Assembly: GCA_033977485.1 (NCBI GenBank)
Contig: CM066989.1
Location: 33,457,095 to 33,521,094 of the forward strand
From: Hydrangea macrophylla
Lineage: Eukaryota; Streptophyta; Magnoliopsida; Cornales; Hydrangeaceae
Length of the DNA: 64,000 nucleotides
Direction: 5' to 3'
Positions 1 to 11,134 of the stretch are shown piece by piece (position 1 is the stretch's first letter; every line of letters starts with the position of its first letter). The position numbers and the translations under genes are program-made. The notes beneath the pieces are model-generated. The model was not told where the DNA came from. It made no database searches and saw only the letters and a list, made by a program, of their open reading frames with translations.

Positions 1-2812
1 TAGGTCGGCAATAGTCCATCCTAATGCTCCCTTGTGCAGTTTGAGCATTTAAATCAACTTATCCTCTTGTTTAGAATTCAACGTGGATGAGATTATCACA
101 GGATAAGTCTTTTCAGTCCCTAGGAAAGCGTATTTGAGCTCTTTTGGAAGCTCCTTTAATTCCAAATCAGGAAACTAAAAGTTTGAAGGTATGGTTAACT
201 TCGTTTTCAGAGGCAAGGGTTCATATGGTGTGACCCACATGCATTCATCTCTATCGTCCTCCTTAGTTTCCATCATGAGGCAGGTATGATTTAAGGCAGC
301 GTCCAATGGGGTAGAATCGTTAGGTTGATAAGTAGCGTCAAATTGTGACACCACTACCTCCAAGGGATCTTTGTATTCTACAAGATCAGCCTCTTCTTCG
401 ATGACAGTTTCAATGAAGTTAACTTCTTCTTCGTCCTCGTATTCTTCAGGTCGGGGATTTGAAAATATCTTTACATTTAAAGTCATGTTCCCGAATACGA
501 TGGTCATGATACCACTCCTTATTTTCATTGTCGCATCAATGGTGTTGAGGAATGGACGTCCAAAGATCACCGGGATTTGTAAACATGGATTGGACACAGG
601 TTCGGTGTCCAGAATCACAAAATCAACCGGAAAGATAAATGTATCGATCTGTACCAGAACGTCTTCCAGTATTCCTCTAGGATATTTGACTGACCTGTCT
701 GCCAATTGCAATGCAACTCGGGTGGGTTTGAGTTCACCCAACCCTAGTTATTTATATACTGAGTATGGCAGCAAGTTTACGCTAGCTTCTAGATCAAGGA
801 GTGCGTTGTCTATCCTTTGATTCCCAATTCTACACGAGACAGTTGGGGTGCCAGGGTCTTTGAGCTTTGGAGGCAACTCATTTTGAATGATTGGGCTTGC
901 TCGGCAAGCGACATAGGCATGCTTCTTTACACTTTGCCTCTTCTTGACCGTGCACAAGTCCTTTAAATACTTAGCGTAGGCTGGCGCTTGTTTGATTGCA
1001 TCAAGGAGCGGGAGATTAATTTTAACTTGCTTGAACAACTCCAAGAACTCCTGATTCTTTGCCTCGTGTTGAGGCTTCTTGAGCCTTTGAGGGTAAGGCG
1101 TGGGAAACGGGCATTTAGGTAATTCGTCCTTGATGGGCTCCTTTCCAGGCCTTCCCTCAACTTCTACTTCTTTAGGAGCATCCACGTTTGATTCTAATGA
1201 ATTGCCATTAATGGACGACTCCTCTTCTTGAGTAGATGGTTTAGTGTTAGTTACCACTTCTTCCTCTTCATACTCCATGGGAGTAGAATGAGGTATGTTT
1301 TTCCCTATAACTTTGCCACTTCTCAGAGTCGTCATGGCTTTTGCCTGTTCATGATTAGGGGGACCATTGGTGTATCCCTTAGGGTTTTGAAGTGGTTGAG
1401 CAGGAAACGTTCCACTCGACCCCTCTTGACGTGCATCCATTCTCTCTAATGTCGCTGACATTTTACTCATCATTTGAATTAACTGTTGTGTTAAATTCGC
1501 GTTAGAGAGTGGATCTTCCTCTTGCACCTTTTTATGAGGTGGCACGTAAACATTTGCTTGTTGATTATTAGGGGGTTGAGCGTTGTTGAAATTATTGGCT
1601 CTATTTTGATGGAATGGCTGGGACTGCCTGTTGTATTGGCCTTGATATTGATTATTATTATTATAGGGCTGTTGTTGTTGATATTGGTTTTGGGTCCCAG
1701 CATTGTTTTTCCAATCGAACCCGGGGTGATTCCATCTATTGTTGTTATTTTGCGAATTGTAATTGTTGTAGGAATTCCCTTGCATGGCATTCATTTCCAT
1801 GGGGGGTTGTTCTTGAAAATATGGCACATTGGGACAGTATTGAGTAGTGTGTCCCAGCATGTTGCATGTGCTGCATGGTTCTTTAGGCAAAAACTGCCTA
1901 GAACTCTCTCCTTTCATTCCCAATTCTTCCACTTTCTTTGCTAGTTCTTCATACTTATTCATCAGATGATCCTCACTTTTTAGTTGATATAAACTTTTCT
2001 CTTCCACACAGGATATCTGTGAGCGTGGGACATCATCTGAATTTGACCACTCATGAGCGTGTTCAGCTAGCCACTCAAAATGAGCTTCAGCTTCCTCCGT
2101 GTTTTTGCGAAGAAATGGCCCTGAACTCATGGTCTCGACCAATTTCTTAGTTTTACCATTTAATCCTTCATAAAAGTAGCTAATGGTTCGCCATTTCTCG
2201 TACCCGTGATGTGGGCATGAAAGTAGCAAATCCTTGAAACGTTCCCAAGTTTGGGTGAATGTTTCATTGCACTTTTGTTTGTAAGAATTTATTTGTCGTT
2301 TAAGCTCGGTGGTCATGCGAGGTGGAAAGAATTTCTTCAGGAAAGCAGTGTTCATCGCATGCCAGGTGTAGATGGAGTTTGGCTTCAAGGTGAGTAACCA
2401 CGCTTTTGCTTTATCCTTCAAGGTGAAAGGAAATAGCATTAGACGTGTCACGTCTACAGGACTTCTGTGAGAAAATTTTACAAACATCCTCAAAGTCCTT
2501 GACATGTAGATATGCTTTCTCACTTTCCATTCCATGAAAGGTAGGAAGGAGTTGAATCATTCCATTGCAAAATTGGAATTCGCCTGCATGAGGTGGAATG
2601 AGAATACAAGATGGCGTAGGCGCGTGTTCGGGTGTCATGAGATCACACAAAGGACGTAGTGAATCGTTAATTGGTACAACCACATTATCACCGTTTTTGC
2701 TTTCATTATCAGCCATTGAATCGATCGGTGTAACTATGGGGTTAATAGAACTAGAGGAACTGGATGAATAGAATGGGTATCCGTAAATTCCTTCGATAGA
2801 ATTATCGGACAT
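1..2812 (-). pseudogene. E1 Tat/Athila-type gag-protease-pol, 5' part, broken
   Basis: Read on the minus strand from the ATG at 2812. Gag covers about 2812-1300 and has a CX2CX4HX4C zinc knuckle near 1890-1850 followed by an Asn/Gln-rich stretch. The aspartic protease follows (about 1000-400); its active-site region has the LDLxAS form of this lineage, with Glu in place of the usual Gly. A motif typical of the start of Tat/Athila reverse transcriptase ends at base 1, so RT, RNase H and integrase lie outside the window. The frame shifts between about 2535 and 2411 and again near 745, and a stop follows near 45. The product cannot be made as one polyprotein, so this is a decayed copy. Lineage assignment rests on protease style and the tRNA-Asp primer site and is fairly sure. 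Confidence 0.85.
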
Positions 2813-2919
2813 AAAGGGAAAGATCCTAAGAAATTTTTAATCTAAAGAATGAAAGAAAAAAGAAAAACAGAAGAAGATAAGGAAAGATTGAGGTAATCGA
2901 AGCGTTAGCTTGTCGCCTT
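2813..2919 (-). other. E1 untranslated leader between primer site and gag
   Basis: A short A-rich (minus strand: T/C-rich) leader lies between the primer-binding site and the gag ATG. I see no coding potential or other signal in it. Confidence 0.6.
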
Positions 2920-2936
2920 CCCCGGCAACGGCGCCA
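2920..2936 (-). promoter_or_regulatory. E1 primer-binding site, tRNA-Asp type
   Basis: On the minus strand this reads TGGCGCCGTTGCCGGGG, the complement of the 3' end of plant tRNA-Asp and the usual primer site of Tat/Athila elements. It lies 6 bases inside the LTR end, which fixes that boundary. Confidence 0.92.
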
Positions 2937-3605
2937 AAAACTTGACACGAGAATTTTTCTGTGTGCGCTTGTGTGCTATACCCAAGTGTAGGTAATCGTG
3001 CAAGTAGTAGTCTGGTTAAGTCCAGGTCGATCCCACATGGAAGGTGTTAAACTAATTACTTAGATTAATCTCAAACAAGAAAATAAAACTCAATATTTTT
3101 AAGGAATGTAGAACACAAAGTCCCACAATTTATCAACTACTAAAAATAAAACAATTAAACTAAATTAAACTAATTACCAACTAATTAATTAAAACAAAGA
3201 TTTAAAACGTGTTTTCTTAACTAAAAGGAAATGTTGGAATTACACAAATCCACCGCGACCTAGCCATCTACCATGCAGTTATGTTGAAGCTCAATGGAGT
3301 ACACTCTCTACAGTATTCCGTATTTCTCTTAGGATAAAGAATCTATAGTCCTTTCATGACCGGGACCATATCATCACAATTAAGTTTGAAATACACAAAA
3401 GCGGCTTAAAACAATAGTTTTGACTCTCACCTACAATGGTATTAGCATTGAGGGTGGTTTGCAAAATATATTGAAGAAAAATGCCTCAAGGCTTAAAGTT
3501 CACAGACTGTTTTGACAAACTGAGGGTTTTGGGACAGTTTGATAACAATCCAATAAAATAGAAAGTCTAGGAATATTGCATAGAATGTCCTCAAGAATCA
3601 GAGGG

Positions 3606-3726
3606 TTCGATCGATCGACGCGCTTTCGATCGATCGAACTTCTTCATCCCTCGATCGATCGAACTAACTTTGATCGCTCGACTGTATCGCTGTTTCGATC
3701 GATCGAACATATTCGATTGATCGAAC
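3606..3726. repeat. E1 LTR palindrome cluster 1, TTCGATCGATCGAA words
   Basis: About six perfect or near-perfect copies of the palindromic word TCGATCGATCGA lie within 120 bp, separated by 5-20 bases of unrelated spacer. The cluster lies in the half of the LTR downstream of the presumed TATA box. See the findings for the comparison with other families. Confidence 0.9.
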
Positions 3727-4214
3727 ACAGGAATTATTCTGATGCATGGCAGAGGCTTGAGATCACGGTTTTATCGTGATCTCCCAACTTGGGGACTACT
3801 CAGACATCGTCTGAAGTATCTCAGATTCGTTTTTAACGTAAAGATCCATTAAAGGTGTATTTGTTTGTGATTTTTGCAATAAATCTATGAAAACTAATTA
3901 TATAACTATAACTAGCAATCAAGACTACTAGATAGCAGATTAAACTTCTATAAACTAAGTGCAGAACGTAAATTAAGTAACCTGGAAACGAATACTTGTA
4001 TTGAACTAATGAGGAATCCAAACAACCAGTGTAAATCCTTGCTTAAACCTACAAAATAATCAAAGTAAAAGCTCTCTTCTCTCTATAAACTGATGAAAAT
4101 GAAATTGGGCGTCCTTTTGGACGTACATAATATGAGTATTTATACTTAAGACCTAATGCTAGGGTTAAAAAAACCGCTTCTGCTGCATGCGCGTAAAATC
4201 TTATAAAAGCCATG

Positions 4215-4326
4215 TTCGATCGATCGAACATCTTTCGATCGATTGAACTTATGGAGTCTTCGAGCGCTTGAACTCACTCGATCGATCGAAACTTCGATCG
4301 ATCGAATGGTCTTCAATCGATCGAGG
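4215..4326. repeat. E1 LTR palindrome cluster 2, TTCGATCGATCGAA words
   Basis: A second cluster of five to six TCGATCGATCGA-type words. In element orientation it lies about 70-180 bp upstream of the TATAAATA box at 4144-4137, in the proximal promoter. Confidence 0.9.
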
Positions 4327-4561
4327 TTCACTTTTCATCCTTTACTTGTCTTCATTAAAAATCAGCACTCTCTTTTATCTTTTTCATCTAATTCTTTACA
4401 CAGCAACAGTAATCTGCACAAACTACAGCTAAAACAAACAACTTATCATAGTTTAATCAATATGTGTACAAACTAGCATTGTAATTCAAATTGCAGATAA
4501 ATGGAGGAATTGTGAAGTAATTTAACACATTTTTTTCTTTTAGCGCAGTTGTATTTTACAA

Positions 4562-5572
4562 ATACCCCCGCTTGTCAAGAACATACTAAGAAAGAGTAAG
4601 GGGGTCGACGATTACATGTTAGATCTAGAAGGATTGTTTGAGCCCAACAAATTAAAGCTACCTAAGAACTTCAAGATGCCTGGAATTGATCGCTTTTATG
4701 GAACTGGGAATCCGAAGAGACACGTAAAGTTCTGCATGAGTGTTTTCTAATCAATGGGCTGCACCCATGAGCACATTGCAATGTTGCTCCCTCAAACCCT
4801 CGCCAAGGCTGCTCTATCCTGGTTTTTGACCTTGGAGGTTTCTAAGACATGGACTTGGGAAGATATAGTCCAAGTCTTCGTTGATCATTACTCCGACAAC
4901 CAAGAGCTCGATGTCACCATCCGGGATCTGGAGACTACCCGGCAAAACTTCAATGAGTCCTTCGCTGCGTTCTTGAGCAGATGGAGGAACAAAATGGCCC
5001 AATTGACCCACCGACCAGTCGAAAGGGAACATGTCCGGATGTTGATCAAGAATCCACTGCCGCTATACCATGAGAAACTATTCTACCAGTCCATCTCAAC
5101 ATTTGAAGAACTGTTTGAGATTGGGACTAGAATTGAGGATGCAATCAGGGAAGGAAAAATCAAGAATGAAGAATCACAAAGCCAGTCCAAGAGGTCCGAC
5201 TACTCCCGAAACTCTTCGGATGTCAACACCCTTAGTAACCAACCCATGGCCTATTCTCCCCAACCATACCAGCTCACAAACCAAACCAGCTCGCCTAGCC
5301 ACTCTTACCAAAATAGGGTACCCCGTGAATTTTCCAAGCTAGATATCTCCCCCTCCGTAGCCTTAGGTCGCCTGCTAAAAAAGGGACACCTCCAACTCCT
5401 TCAGCCTCGTGCCGATCCCCCACCACCTAACTGTGACATGTCCAAACGATGTGCCTACCACCAAGGCCTTGGCCATGACACCGACCGGTGTATACGTCTC
5501 CGCCATGATATCCAAGACCTCATTGACCGAAGAATCATTGAGCCACCACCCATTCAACCCCATGTCACCTAA
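4562..5572 (+). pseudogene. E2 Tat/Ogre-type gag fragment
   Basis: Reading frame +2 (codon phase of 4562) gives a Ty3 gag capsid region. A Trp-rich central part at about 4810-4860 and an Arg-rich helix region follow, then a C-terminal knuckle-like motif of the form CAYHxxxGHxTxxC near 5440-5490, which is characteristic of Tat/Ogre gag. The open frame begins exactly at the E1 LTR border, so E1 inserted into this gag and the N-terminal part lies left of the window. One in-frame TAA at 4748-4750 breaks it; the rest (4754-5572) is open and ends in TAA. No protease or pol follows in the next 4.5 kb, although these normally come straight after gag. Confidence 0.85.
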
Positions 5573-6254
5573 GCCCCTGGCCGGTCCTTTCAAATGATCC
5601 CCTTCGCTGAGGCCAATGATTGTTGAAGCTACGCGGTGAGTTGATAATGTTTGGAACTTCTGCCAATAAAAAAAAAAGAATAAGCGAGTCACCGCGACAC
5701 TCCATTTGAGACCGGGTCGAGTCTGTTCTATGTTTTGAGTATATTTCAAGTTTAGTCCTGTGGTCAAGTCTGTCTGTCATCGAGTTGTTGTGAGTTTGTA
5801 TCGAGTAATGTAATCATTCTCTTCTGATGGAATGAAGTCTCATTTTGCCTAATCTGATGTGTATATTCATAAGTCCATGAATCGCTGAACTGAAAATGTC
5901 ACTTTTCAAATTACCATGGCCATTACTCTGCTAATAAATTTTTGCATCAAAAAAAAAAAGAATCCCAAAAAGGCCAAAGTCGATTTCGCGCTGACCCCAA
6001 AGAAGAGTTGAGAATTGAATAGTCTTACTTTAAGAATTTAAAGATGCTTTTGCTCAAATCTCGAAAAGACATACTTGAGACTAATTTGGGGCTTGCCCAA
6101 CACCCTTTCCACCATTTCAAAGCCTTGGGCCCAACCCAATTGATTGCCATGCGAATCTGTGTGGACTTGGTCCTTGATGGTAGCCAAACACTTCAGTGAG
6201 TTTCATCTCCACTTTCAAAAAAATAAAAAGAAAAAAAAAGGAAGAAAAAAAGAA

Positions 6255-7015
6255 AAGCTCGATAGGTTGAAAACCCGAAAGGGCACCTAGGTAAAAGTTA
6301 GAGCTGAAAATGTATTGATTTCCAAGATCTAACCCTAGCCAGTCAAAATGATTTTACAAATGAGAGAATTGTACGCTTCAAGGTACATCATAAAAATGTG
6401 CCTAAATCACATTTCAAAAGGCTCGGAACGACCACAAATAAATCCCGAGAGCTGCCATACACATTGCGAAATTATGAAATCAAAGCTCTCCGAAGATCTC
6501 ACATGAATCAACTACATGAAAAGAAAAATTGACTGGCTAGGTGAAAGTAAAAAGGATCAATCCTCAAAACAAAAGAAAAAAAAAAAGAAAAAGAAAAGGA
6601 GATGGAAAATGAATCCTCCTCTTCAAGGCTACCACAAGTGACCCAAGTTTGAACTTCTTTGACGATTGGTTTGAAAAACCCTCATACCTTAACCCCTTTT
6701 CCTTCAAGCCTTGCCTTGAACTCTCGACCTGATTCCCACTCAGGGATACGTAGGCAACCGCATTGGTTCGGTCAATACCATCAATATTAACCCCTCTTCT
6801 TCAAAGGTCCTGGCCCGAACTACGTTGGACCTGATCCCTGCTCGGGGGTACGTACGTAGACTTTCAAAAAGAAAAGAAGGACGGCTCGCTAGGTCGAAAA
6901 TCCGAAAGGACGCCTAGGCAAAAATTAGAGCTAAATCCAAAGTGAGCAATAACAAAAGAGAGAAAATAGCTCGCTAGGTCACTTCACTGGTGCCTAGGCA
7001 AAAGTTATGAGTATT
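6255..7015. repeat. E2 dispersed repeat GCTCGCTAGGTCGAAAA
   Basis: Three diverged copies of a block starting GCTCG(C/A)TAGGT and containing CCTAGG(C/T)AAAA(G/A)TTA occur at about 6257-6305, 6884-6935 and 6968-7012. They lie in the non-coding interior of E2. Confidence 0.7.
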
Positions 7016-7065
7016 TAAGAGATTAAATGCACGATCCTTGCCTCAAGCCAGAAATCACCTTCCAC

Positions 7066-7275
7066 ACTAGGGGCAAACTTCGGCTACCCGCCTCGTTTGC
7101 CTAAATTTTACTATCTACCCTTCGTACAAGGGGCAAATTTTGGTCACCGACCTCGTTTGCCTAAAACCTCCAATAAACCATCGTCCAAACTAGGGGCAAA
7201 CTTCGGACACCTACCTCGTTTGCCTATGAATTCTACTTCCTACACCTCAAACTAGGGGCAAACTTCGTTTTCCTA
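7066..7275. repeat. E2 61-bp tandem repeat containing a PPT-like core
   Basis: The words AGGGGCAAACTTCG and CCTCGTTTGCCTA recur with a period of about 61 bp; the GGGGCAAA cores are at about 7070, 7130, 7193 and 7255. The core matches the real polypurine tract at 10041-10054 (AAAGAGGGGCAAAC). Confidence 0.85.
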
Positions 7276-7889
7276 ACATGATCCCTTCACACCAAGGGCG
7301 AGTTTTCAAGTCACCTAATTGTTTTTGAAAATTTTGAAATGGAGCATATTTTACTCTAAAAGCTAAGGCACCAATTCAAAGCACTTCCTGGGAGAAGTAG
7401 AGAATTGATTAGATCAATAGGGAGGATTTTCAAAAACCAAATTTATCAGCAAAGTGCTGTCATATTAAGATGAGGAGTGAACATAAAAGATCAGTGGTAC
7501 ATCATTCATGATGAAGGCACATTGGATCGTGGCAATTTGAGAATTTTATGTCCAAGTCAATCCTTCTTTGTTTGTGTCAGTAGTAATCTGATCAAAAGTG
7601 TGTTAGAGATTGAGGTTTCATACAAACTAACCCAACTTTCCTTGTCGTTCCTGTTAAGTCCATTTGTCCTGATGGTCTCAAATGTGTGGGTTAAAGGTGA
7701 TTCCCAATTATTAAAAAAAACTTTGGATACAAGCAGAAGTACCAAACATTATTACTACACTAGTTAAGGTCGCAACATGAGAAGTGTCCCGGGTACTAGT
7801 GGCATAAACTCGTAAGTGGCTGCAAACTACAAACCGATAGTTGTTTCTCAAGACGGCTGATCGGCGGAAATATCGCCAACACCAAGAAA

Positions 7890-8590
7890 CTATTGCTGAT
7901 GTATTGATGAGGTGTGTCGATGAGACGTGTTGTTGAGGTGTTTAGGGCCCAAAGTCGAGATGTGTTGATGAGGAGTGTTGATGAGATGTGTTTTAGGGCT
8001 TAGAGTCCAGATATTTTGATAAGATGTGTTGTTGAGGTGTTTAGGGTTCAAGGTCCAAGTGTGTTGTTGAGGAGCATCAGATGTATCGGGGGGCATCAGA
8101 TATGTTGAGGAACATCGTTGAAAAGTTAATGAGCATCAGATTTGTTCAGGAGCATCTTTGAAGAGTGAAGGAGCATCAGATGTGTTGAGGATCATTGTTG
8201 AGGAGGAGCATCAGATACGTCGAGGAACATCAAAAAATTTGAGAAGCATTGTTGGAGCATTCAAGGAACATCAGGAGAGTTGAGAAGCATTGTTGGAGCA
8301 TCGAGGAACATCAGGAGAGTTGAGAAGCATTGTTGAAGAATTGAGGAGCATCAGATGTATTGAGGAGCGTCGTTGAAGGAGCATCAGATGTGTTGAGGAG
8401 CATTAGAAGAATTGAAAAGCATCATTGAAAAGTCAAGGAGCATCATTAAAGATTTAAGGAGCATCTTCAAGGTTTGAAGAACACCGTCGAGAATCAAGAA
8501 GCATTGAGAAGCACCATCAAAGATTTGAGGAACAACATAAGCGCCGTTGAGAATTGAGGATCATCATTGAAATTTGAGAAGCACCATTGA
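7890..8590. repeat. E2 degenerate tandem array, GAGCATCAGATGTGTTGAG type
   Basis: About 700 bp of imperfect units built from GAGGAGCATC, AGATGTGTTGAG and GTTGAAGAG words. Unit length varies, so this is a drifting array without a fixed monomer. Confidence 0.8.
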
Positions 8591-8997
8591 GAATCTGAGA
8601 GTCACCGAGTCCATAGTATCACGATTAAGGGAAGCACGAGTCGATTCAAGAGGGTCACTTCACCCAACACAACAAATTAGGGATTCCATGTCCATCATTA
8701 GTGCTTCCACGTCCGTTAATCATCTTGGAGGCTTGAATAGGCTTTTTGGATCGACCATTGCAAGATTTGATCAACCGTGAGTGATTCGAATTTGAATCCT
8801 AGTTCTCAGTCAAGAATTAAAATAGTTAAGAGAGATTCTCAGAGAATCCCCTACAATTCCCAGCAGAATCAGAACCAATTTTTCGGATTGGTCATCATAA
8901 AAATCGGCCAACGATTAAAAAATACTGCCCGCGGTCAAAAGACACCGACTCCTAGGGCAAGCATTGTCTACTCATAATCCAAGGCTCCGTATCCATT

Positions 8998-9515
8998 GGT
9001 TATCGTGAGCTTCCTCGCTTATCATGAGCTACCTCACTCCTTTCTCGCTAACTCACTTATTGTGAGCTTCCTCACTCCTTTGTCTGAAACCGTGAGCTTT
9101 CTCACTTATCATGAGCTTCCTTATTCCTTCATCCAAAATCGTGAGTTTTCTCACTTATCGTGAGCTTCCTCACTCCTTTATCCAAAATCGTGAGCTTCAT
9201 CGCTTATCGTGAGCTTTCTCACTTATAGTGAGCTTTCTCACTCCTCTGTCCAAAATTGTGATCCCCCTCACCTACCCATCGGTTATCGTGAGCTTCTTCA
9301 AAAAAGATCATGAGCTTCCTCAACAAACAAAAATTATGAGCTTCCTCACTCCCTTGTCCAAAATTGTGGGCTTCCTCCCCCATTCAATTTTTGTGAGCTT
9401 TCTCACTCATCGTGAGCTTTCTCACTTGTCGGTTATCATGAACCCCTTTACCTACCTATCAGATATCGTGAGCCCACTCACATGTCGATTATCGTGAGCT
9501 CCCTCACCTGTCGAT
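8998..9515. repeat. E2 array of GTGAG-N4-CTCAC mini-hairpins
   Basis: About 20 units of about 20-40 bp, each with the inverted repeat GTGAG-N4-CTCAC, mostly with CTTC or CTTT between the arms. Ten units match both arms perfectly (for example near 9062, 9092, 9394, 9411, 9468, 9494). Open frames here are by-products of the repeat. Confidence 0.88.
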
Positions 9516-10040
9516 CATCTTCAATTTCCATTCTCAAGGACCCCACATCCGGTCCCTTTCATTCAAGAAGCACGCTTCCCGTAATTCAAGAAGTTTACCC
9601 TAAGACCCAGAGTCTTCAACCTTGGTATCGCTATCCGGGTAAATAACTGCATCACAATAAAAAATACTAGCACAACATAAGTCAACTCGGAGTGGTACAC
9701 ACCTCACAGCACCAGCTCATACTAGGATCAGAACACTAGACATGATAGGACTCAGGACATAATTCCTATCACATCCACTCATTGCATATCATTCATAGAG
9801 CATAGCATCCACCTGATTGTTGTGTATTTGCATATGTTTAAATCTTTGTGCCCTGAACTACGTCCTGGTCTGATTCTCCTTGGGATACGTAGGCAGCTCA
9901 CGCAGAGCGCGACCAGCACTAGCCTCAGCATCATTACATCTTTTACAATAATTTATCCTAAATCTATAGCCTCCAAAAGACCTGTCTCTTCAAAGCTTTA
10001 GCACTCGCTTGCGACATGCATTGCCTCGCAAGTTCATGCC

Positions 10041-10054
10041 AAAGAGGGGCAAAC
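10041..10054 (+). promoter_or_regulatory. E2 3' polypurine tract
   Basis: AAAGAGGGGCAAAC lies directly before the 3' LTR start TGTAGACACC, the expected place of the plus-strand primer of a Ty3 element. Confidence 0.85.
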
Positions 10055-10335
10055 TGTAGACACCCCATTTTGTCTACTATCAGATCTAGGAGACCCATAT
10101 CTTGGTGGTTCAAAATGATTGAAAAAGACTCAAAAGGACTCTTGGAAGTTAGTTCTATTTCTCAAAATGCTCAGAATGACCAAAATGCCCCTAAAAGCCC
10201 AAAAACTCCCAGATTTGGACCAAAAGTTTTGAAAACATGCTATGTCATAAGAAAAGTAAGAAAATGAGTTTTTAAGCAAAATCAAATGAAATCGTCAGCT
10301 CCCAGAGACCCCCGGAAGTTCCCGGAAAGTCCCCG

Positions 10336-10553
10336 TTGACCGATTTGACCAAGGTTTGACCAGGTTTGACCAAAGTTTGACCAAGTTTGACCAAAATCGT
10401 CCAAATTCTCTGGGATCATTCTAGATCATGTGGAAAGTATTAAAATGAGTTTTAAAAGAAGATTGCACGAAAACGTCAACTCTTGGGAGCTCCCAGAGGT
10501 TCCCAGAACTTCCCGAGAATCCCAAGTTTGACCAGTTTGACCAAAATTTGACT
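10336..10553 (+). promoter_or_regulatory. W-box cluster in E2 LTR
   Basis: Six TTGACC hexamers lie between 10336 and 10392, and two TTGACC plus one TTGACT lie at 10528-10553, about 0.6-0.8 kb upstream of the TATA box. TTGAC(C/T) is the core bound by plant WRKY factors. Binding is inferred from sequence only, and expansion of a roughly 10-bp simple repeat could also create the cluster. Confidence 0.55.
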
Positions 10554-10910
10554 TTGAAACCGGAGCACCGAAACAATTTTCAAACATTTTTCATGGATAC
10601 TAGAGGTCAATAGCTTTCCGATGGTATATCGCACATAATTTTTGGATTTTAAATGAATTTATTATGAATTTCCGAAGGTGGAAAAGGCGATCAAATCGGC
10701 TTTTATCGCGAATACCGCAAAACTTTTCAAAGTAACCTATCCCCGAACCTTTTTTATGTAAAGTAGACTCCATTACCTTTTCAACGGTATATCAAAACCT
10801 CAATTTGGAGTTCGTATGCATTTTTTGTGAATTTTGGACGAAATAGGGCCTTTTCGCGAATACCGGAATCTCTGGGGGCCTAAACAGCATTATCTGGACA
10901 AAGAAGGAGC

Positions 10911-10970
10911 AGTGCCGCCGCGACACTGGCCCACTACCGCTGCAGCACAGGCCCAGTGCCGCTGCGCCAC
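10911..10970. repeat. E2 LTR palindrome cluster, GTGCCGC(C/T)GCG type
   Basis: Three GC-rich near-palindromic words of about 13 bp separated by about 10 bases, 155-215 bp upstream of the TATA box at 11127. The solo LTR has the less decayed version. Confidence 0.8.
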
Positions 10971-11126
10971 TCTCCCCCAGAACAGTCCATTTTTGTAATT
11001 TTGATTGGGGGTCCAAATTGATTAATTAGAAACCAAAACGACGTAGTTTTGGTTCCCAGCTTATTTTGGACCAATGGGAAACCTTTTTATACTTTTTAAA
11101 ACCCCATTCACCACCCCTCCTTTGCC

Positions 11127-11134
11127 TATAAAAG
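11127..11134 (+). promoter_or_regulatory. E2 LTR TATA box
   Basis: TATAAAAG in the same position as TATAAAGG at 45047-45054 of the solo LTR. Downstream both have a conserved GAGAGA-rich stretch. Start site not determined. Confidence 0.6.

Larger units (their letters stand above)
2943..4560 (-). repeat. E1 5' LTR (about 1.6 kb)
   Basis: On the minus strand the LTR starts TGTAAAATAC at 4560 and ends CTCGTGTCA at 2943, next to the primer site. The right end is supported because the reading frame of a different element's gag starts immediately at 4562. A TATAAATA box (minus strand) is at 4144-4137. The partner LTR is outside the window, so the target duplication and LTR identity cannot be checked. 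The ends are inferred from TG...CA and context. Confidence 0.8.
5573..10040 (+). other. E2 non-coding interior without pol
   Basis: This is the stretch between gag and the 3' polypurine tract. I find no reverse transcriptase, RNase H or integrase motif in any frame. It is made of degenerate tandem repeats (listed separately), A-rich tracts (5660-5680, 5950, 6225-6255, 6570-6600) and three copies of a motif ending GGGATACGTAGGCA (6743-6757, a diverged one at 6845-6860, and 9880-9895). An internal deletion or a gag-only element design would explain it; I cannot separate the two here. Confidence 0.75.

Noticed and set aside
9228..9497. 89-codon open frame with repeated MSFLTPLSKIV
   Set aside because: It is the translated GTGAG-N4-CTCAC array.
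8998..9515. CRISPR-like array
   Set aside because: Plant nuclear context, imperfect repeats, no constant spacer length and no cas genes; it is part of a retrotransposon's non-coding region.
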